Assembly (NCBI GenBank): GCA_025354565.1
Contig: JANXMQ010000014.1
Span: 1 to 64,000, forward strand
Origin: Akkermansiaceae bacterium
Lineage (GTDB): Bacteria > Verrucomicrobiota > Verrucomicrobiia > Verrucomicrobiales > Akkermansiaceae
Reading direction: 5' to 3'
Length of the DNA stretch: 64,000 bases
The position numbers and the translations under genes are program-made. Shown in pieces: positions 62,373 to 64,000 of this stretch (its first letter is position 1; every line of letters begins with the position of its first letter). Below the pieces are notes generated by a model, which saw only the letters and a program-made list of their open reading frames with translations, was not told the DNA's origin and ran no database searches.

Positions 62373-64000
62373 TTACCAATCTTTCTCCGCATCCCGGAAC
62401 TCGCGGCGGCCACGGGAGATGGGGCCTTTTTCCAGATCCGCGTTGTCCTTGAGGATGCGTTTGGCGCGGTCGGACGGGGACTCGTTGGGATTTTCCCCAT
62501 CCTTGTCGCGTGCGGGATTTTTGGGGGTCTTCTTCGGGCCGTTTTTGCCGTCTTCGGGTTTGTCGCCCTGGTCGCCTTTACCGTCCTTGGGATCCTTTTT
62601 GCCCTCGCCCTTGTCGCCGGGTTTTTTCGGCCCCTGCTGGCCATCCTCGCCTTCTTTTGGTTCGGCCTTGCCATCGCCCTGCTGCGGCTTGCCATCGCCG
62701 GGCGCGGCTTGGGGCATGGCTTGTTCGGTGTCCTTTTGCTCCTCGTCGAGCAGTTCTGCCAATCGATCGAGGTAGGTCATGATCAGTTCGCGGTTCTTGG
62801 TGGCCGTCGAGTCGCTTGGGGATTGGGCCAGCACCGAGTCATAGTGTCTAACGGCATCCGCCCAATTGGTGATGATTGCTTCAAACTGGACGATGCCAGC
62901 CGTGTCGCCGTCGTCTGGAGCCTCGGCGGTGCGGAGTTTTGCGAGGGCTTCCTTGACGATGGTGTCGAAGCGGTTGAGGTCCGGGACCGTTGCGGGATCG
63001 GCGGGGTAGGCGTCCCCAGAGAGACCTTTCCAACCGAGCTGGAACAAAGAGTTTCCCAAGCCGAGATGGCTGTTCGAGCGGACCTGGGAATCGCTCGAAA
63101 GCAGGGACTGGCTGTAGGCGCTGCGGGCGCTGCGGAAATCTCCGGCACGGTAAGCAGCGGTGGCCTCGCCGAGTCGGTAGCGGGCCTGGGTTTCAGGAAG
63201 ATTCGCATTCCCGGCGAGCGAGTGATAAGCATCGCGGGCCTCCTCGTTGCGGTGTGCGGTCAGTGCGGCCTTGGCGGTGGTGGCCTCACCCGCACGGGTG
63301 TTAGGAATTGTTAGGAAGGCACCTGCTAGAAAAATCGTCGTCCGTAAGCCCTGCCAGCGGGTGCCTGCGATGATCGAAACGAAGAGGAAGAGGATCGCCG
63401 GAAACATCAGCCACTGATAGAACTCGATGGTCACTTTGCGTTCTCGGCCATCCATTTCAAAGGCATCCAGATCCTTCACTACCGACTTCACCAAGGCTGG
63501 GATATCCAGCCCCGAGCCAGCCAAGGCGAAGCGTCCTTTGGTGTCGTCCGCCAGCTTGCGGAGTGTGGTGGATTGCAAGCGGCTGATGATCGTGTGGCCC
63601 TTGCGGTCCACCATTGGTTCGTTCGGGAAATCCGCTTTAGGGACGTAGCCACCATCTTCCGTGCCGACCCCGACGGCGATGACGTACACCCCGGCCTGCT
63701 CCGCTGCCGCAATCGCTGCGTTGAGCGCGCCACGGTGTTGGTCGTCGTCGTGGACCTCCTCGCCATCGCTGAGAATGACGAGGGCGTTATTTTTCTGGCC
63801 GGTTTTTTTCAAGGTATCGGTCGCGAGTTGGACGGCGGCGGGGAGGTCCGAGCCACCACGCGGGGCCCAGGTTTCGTCGATCTGTTCAACGGTATCATGG
63901 ACCGCAGTGTGGTCGATGGTGAGCGGGGCATAGACATACGGACTGCCGGCGAAACCGATTAGGCCGATGCGCTCGTTGGGCATGGCTTCTAGCAGTTCGT
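62373..64000 (-). CDS. BatB-BatC fusion, 5' end beyond the window
   Basis: Partial; the frame is still open at 64000 (ELLEAMPNERIGLIGFAG). VWA C-terminal half with PRGGSDLPAAVQLATDTL and NNALVILSDGEEVHDDD, a membrane helix (LMFPAILFLFVSIIAG), then a signal-like stretch (LRTTIFLAGAFLTIPNTRAG) that may be the old BatC start. TPRs (RYRLGEATAAYRAGDFRSARSAY) and a long Lys/Gly/Pro/Asp-rich tail follow, ending SRGRREFRDAEKDW, a typical BatC end. Upstream gene of BatD-BatE in the second Bat locus. Confidence 0.88.
   Translation of the reverse strand, partial: ELLEAMPNERIGLIGFAGSPYVYAPLTIDHTAVHDTVEQIDETWAPRGGSDLPAAVQLATDTLKKTGQKNNALVILSDGEEVHDDDQHRGALNAAIAAAEQAGVYVIAVGVGTEDGGYVPKADFPNEPMVDRKGHTIISRLQSTTLRKLADDTKGRFALAGSGLDIPALVKSVVKDLDAFEMDGRERKVTIEFYQWLMFPAILFLFVSIIAGTRWQGLRTTIFLAGAFLTIPNTRAGEATTAKAALTAHRNEEARDAYHSLAGNANLPETQARYRLGEATAAYRAGDFRSARSAYSQSLLSSDSQVRSNSHLGLGNSLFQLGWKGLSGDAYPADPATVPDLNRFDTIVKEALAKLRTAEAPDDGDTAGIVQFEAIITNWADAVRHYDSVLAQSPSDSTATKNRELIMTYLDRLAELLDEEQKDTEQAMPQAAPGDGKPQQGDGKAEPKEGEDGQQGPKKPGDKGEGKKDPKDGKGDQGDKPEDGKNGPKKTPKNPARDKDGENPNESPSDRAKRILKDNADLEKGPISRGRREFRDAEKDW

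Overview
The window looks like chromosomal DNA of a GC-rich member of the Verrucomicrobiota, probably Verrucomicrobiales. The reasons are: an ECF sigma factor next to a Ser/Thr kinase with WD40 repeats, a PEP-CTERM protein, long secreted beta-strand-repeat proteins, MoxR/Bat aerotolerance loci with internal fusions, and a LexA gene preceded by a perfect TGTTC-N4-GAACA box, the operator type I recall for Verrucomicrobia. This is inference from gene content; no rRNA or other taxonomic marker is present.

Layout. 0.2-3.8 kb: WD40 Ser/Thr kinase and its ECF sigma factor (minus). 4.1-11.6 kb: three consecutive secreted proteins, the first two sharing an N-terminal module. 11.7-12.7 kb: divergent DinB-like and HxlR genes with two tandem operator-like palindromes between them. 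13.1-15.3 kb: inverted palindromic repeats followed by a group II intron whose reverse transcriptase is frameshifted. 15.5-18 kb: a small SH3 protein with a 9-bp repeat expansion, a PEP-CTERM protein, a 55-aa small protein with a clear terminator, and a 21-bp minisatellite. 18.2-23.8 kb: accA, two Gfo/Idh/MocA oxidoreductases, a terpene-cyclase-fold protein and a membrane protein. 24.0-31.4 kb: an eight-gene, mostly overlapping lipid-modification operon (NTF2-like lipoprotein, desaturase, FAD oxidoreductase, DUF1365, CFA synthase, DUF2062, DUF1295, second methyltransferase). 31.4-33.7 kb: rpoN and lexA, with a consensus sigma-54 promoter before rpoN and an SOS box before lexA. 33.8-41.6 kb: MFS transporter, conserved unknown, pdxA, Ste24-like protease, lipoprotein, PBP2 and two small unknowns. 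41.7-43.7 kb: RpoE-type sigma, a candidate anti-sigma factor and a degenerate HtrA/PDZ protein. 43.8-48.7 kb: moxR, a DUF58 gene and a BatA-like gene carrying a PA14 domain. 48.8-52.9 kb: GH43 arabinanase, tandem CE1-type esterase and ThuA-like protein. 53.0-59.6 kb: a four-gene minus-strand run (propeller protein, lipoprotein, zinc phospholipase C-like protein, tilS). 60-64 kb: a second Bat locus (BatD-BatE and BatB-BatC fusions, the latter cut by the window edge).

How it fits together. The two Bat/MoxR loci, the two sigma systems, the LexA and RpoN regulators and the lipid operon point to an organism investing in envelope maintenance and stress responses. GH43 plus tandem esterases suggest use of arabinan or feruloylated plant polysaccharide.

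Most unusual items: a 43-bp exact in-frame duplication shared by tilS and the BatE-like TPR region; a sigma-54 promoter and start-codon hairpin before rpoN; two tandem palindromes between the DinB and hxlR genes; the lipid operon with two methyltransferases and an embedded DUF2062 gene; and a secreted phospholipase-like gene translationally coupled to tilS. No tRNA, rRNA or CRISPR was found.
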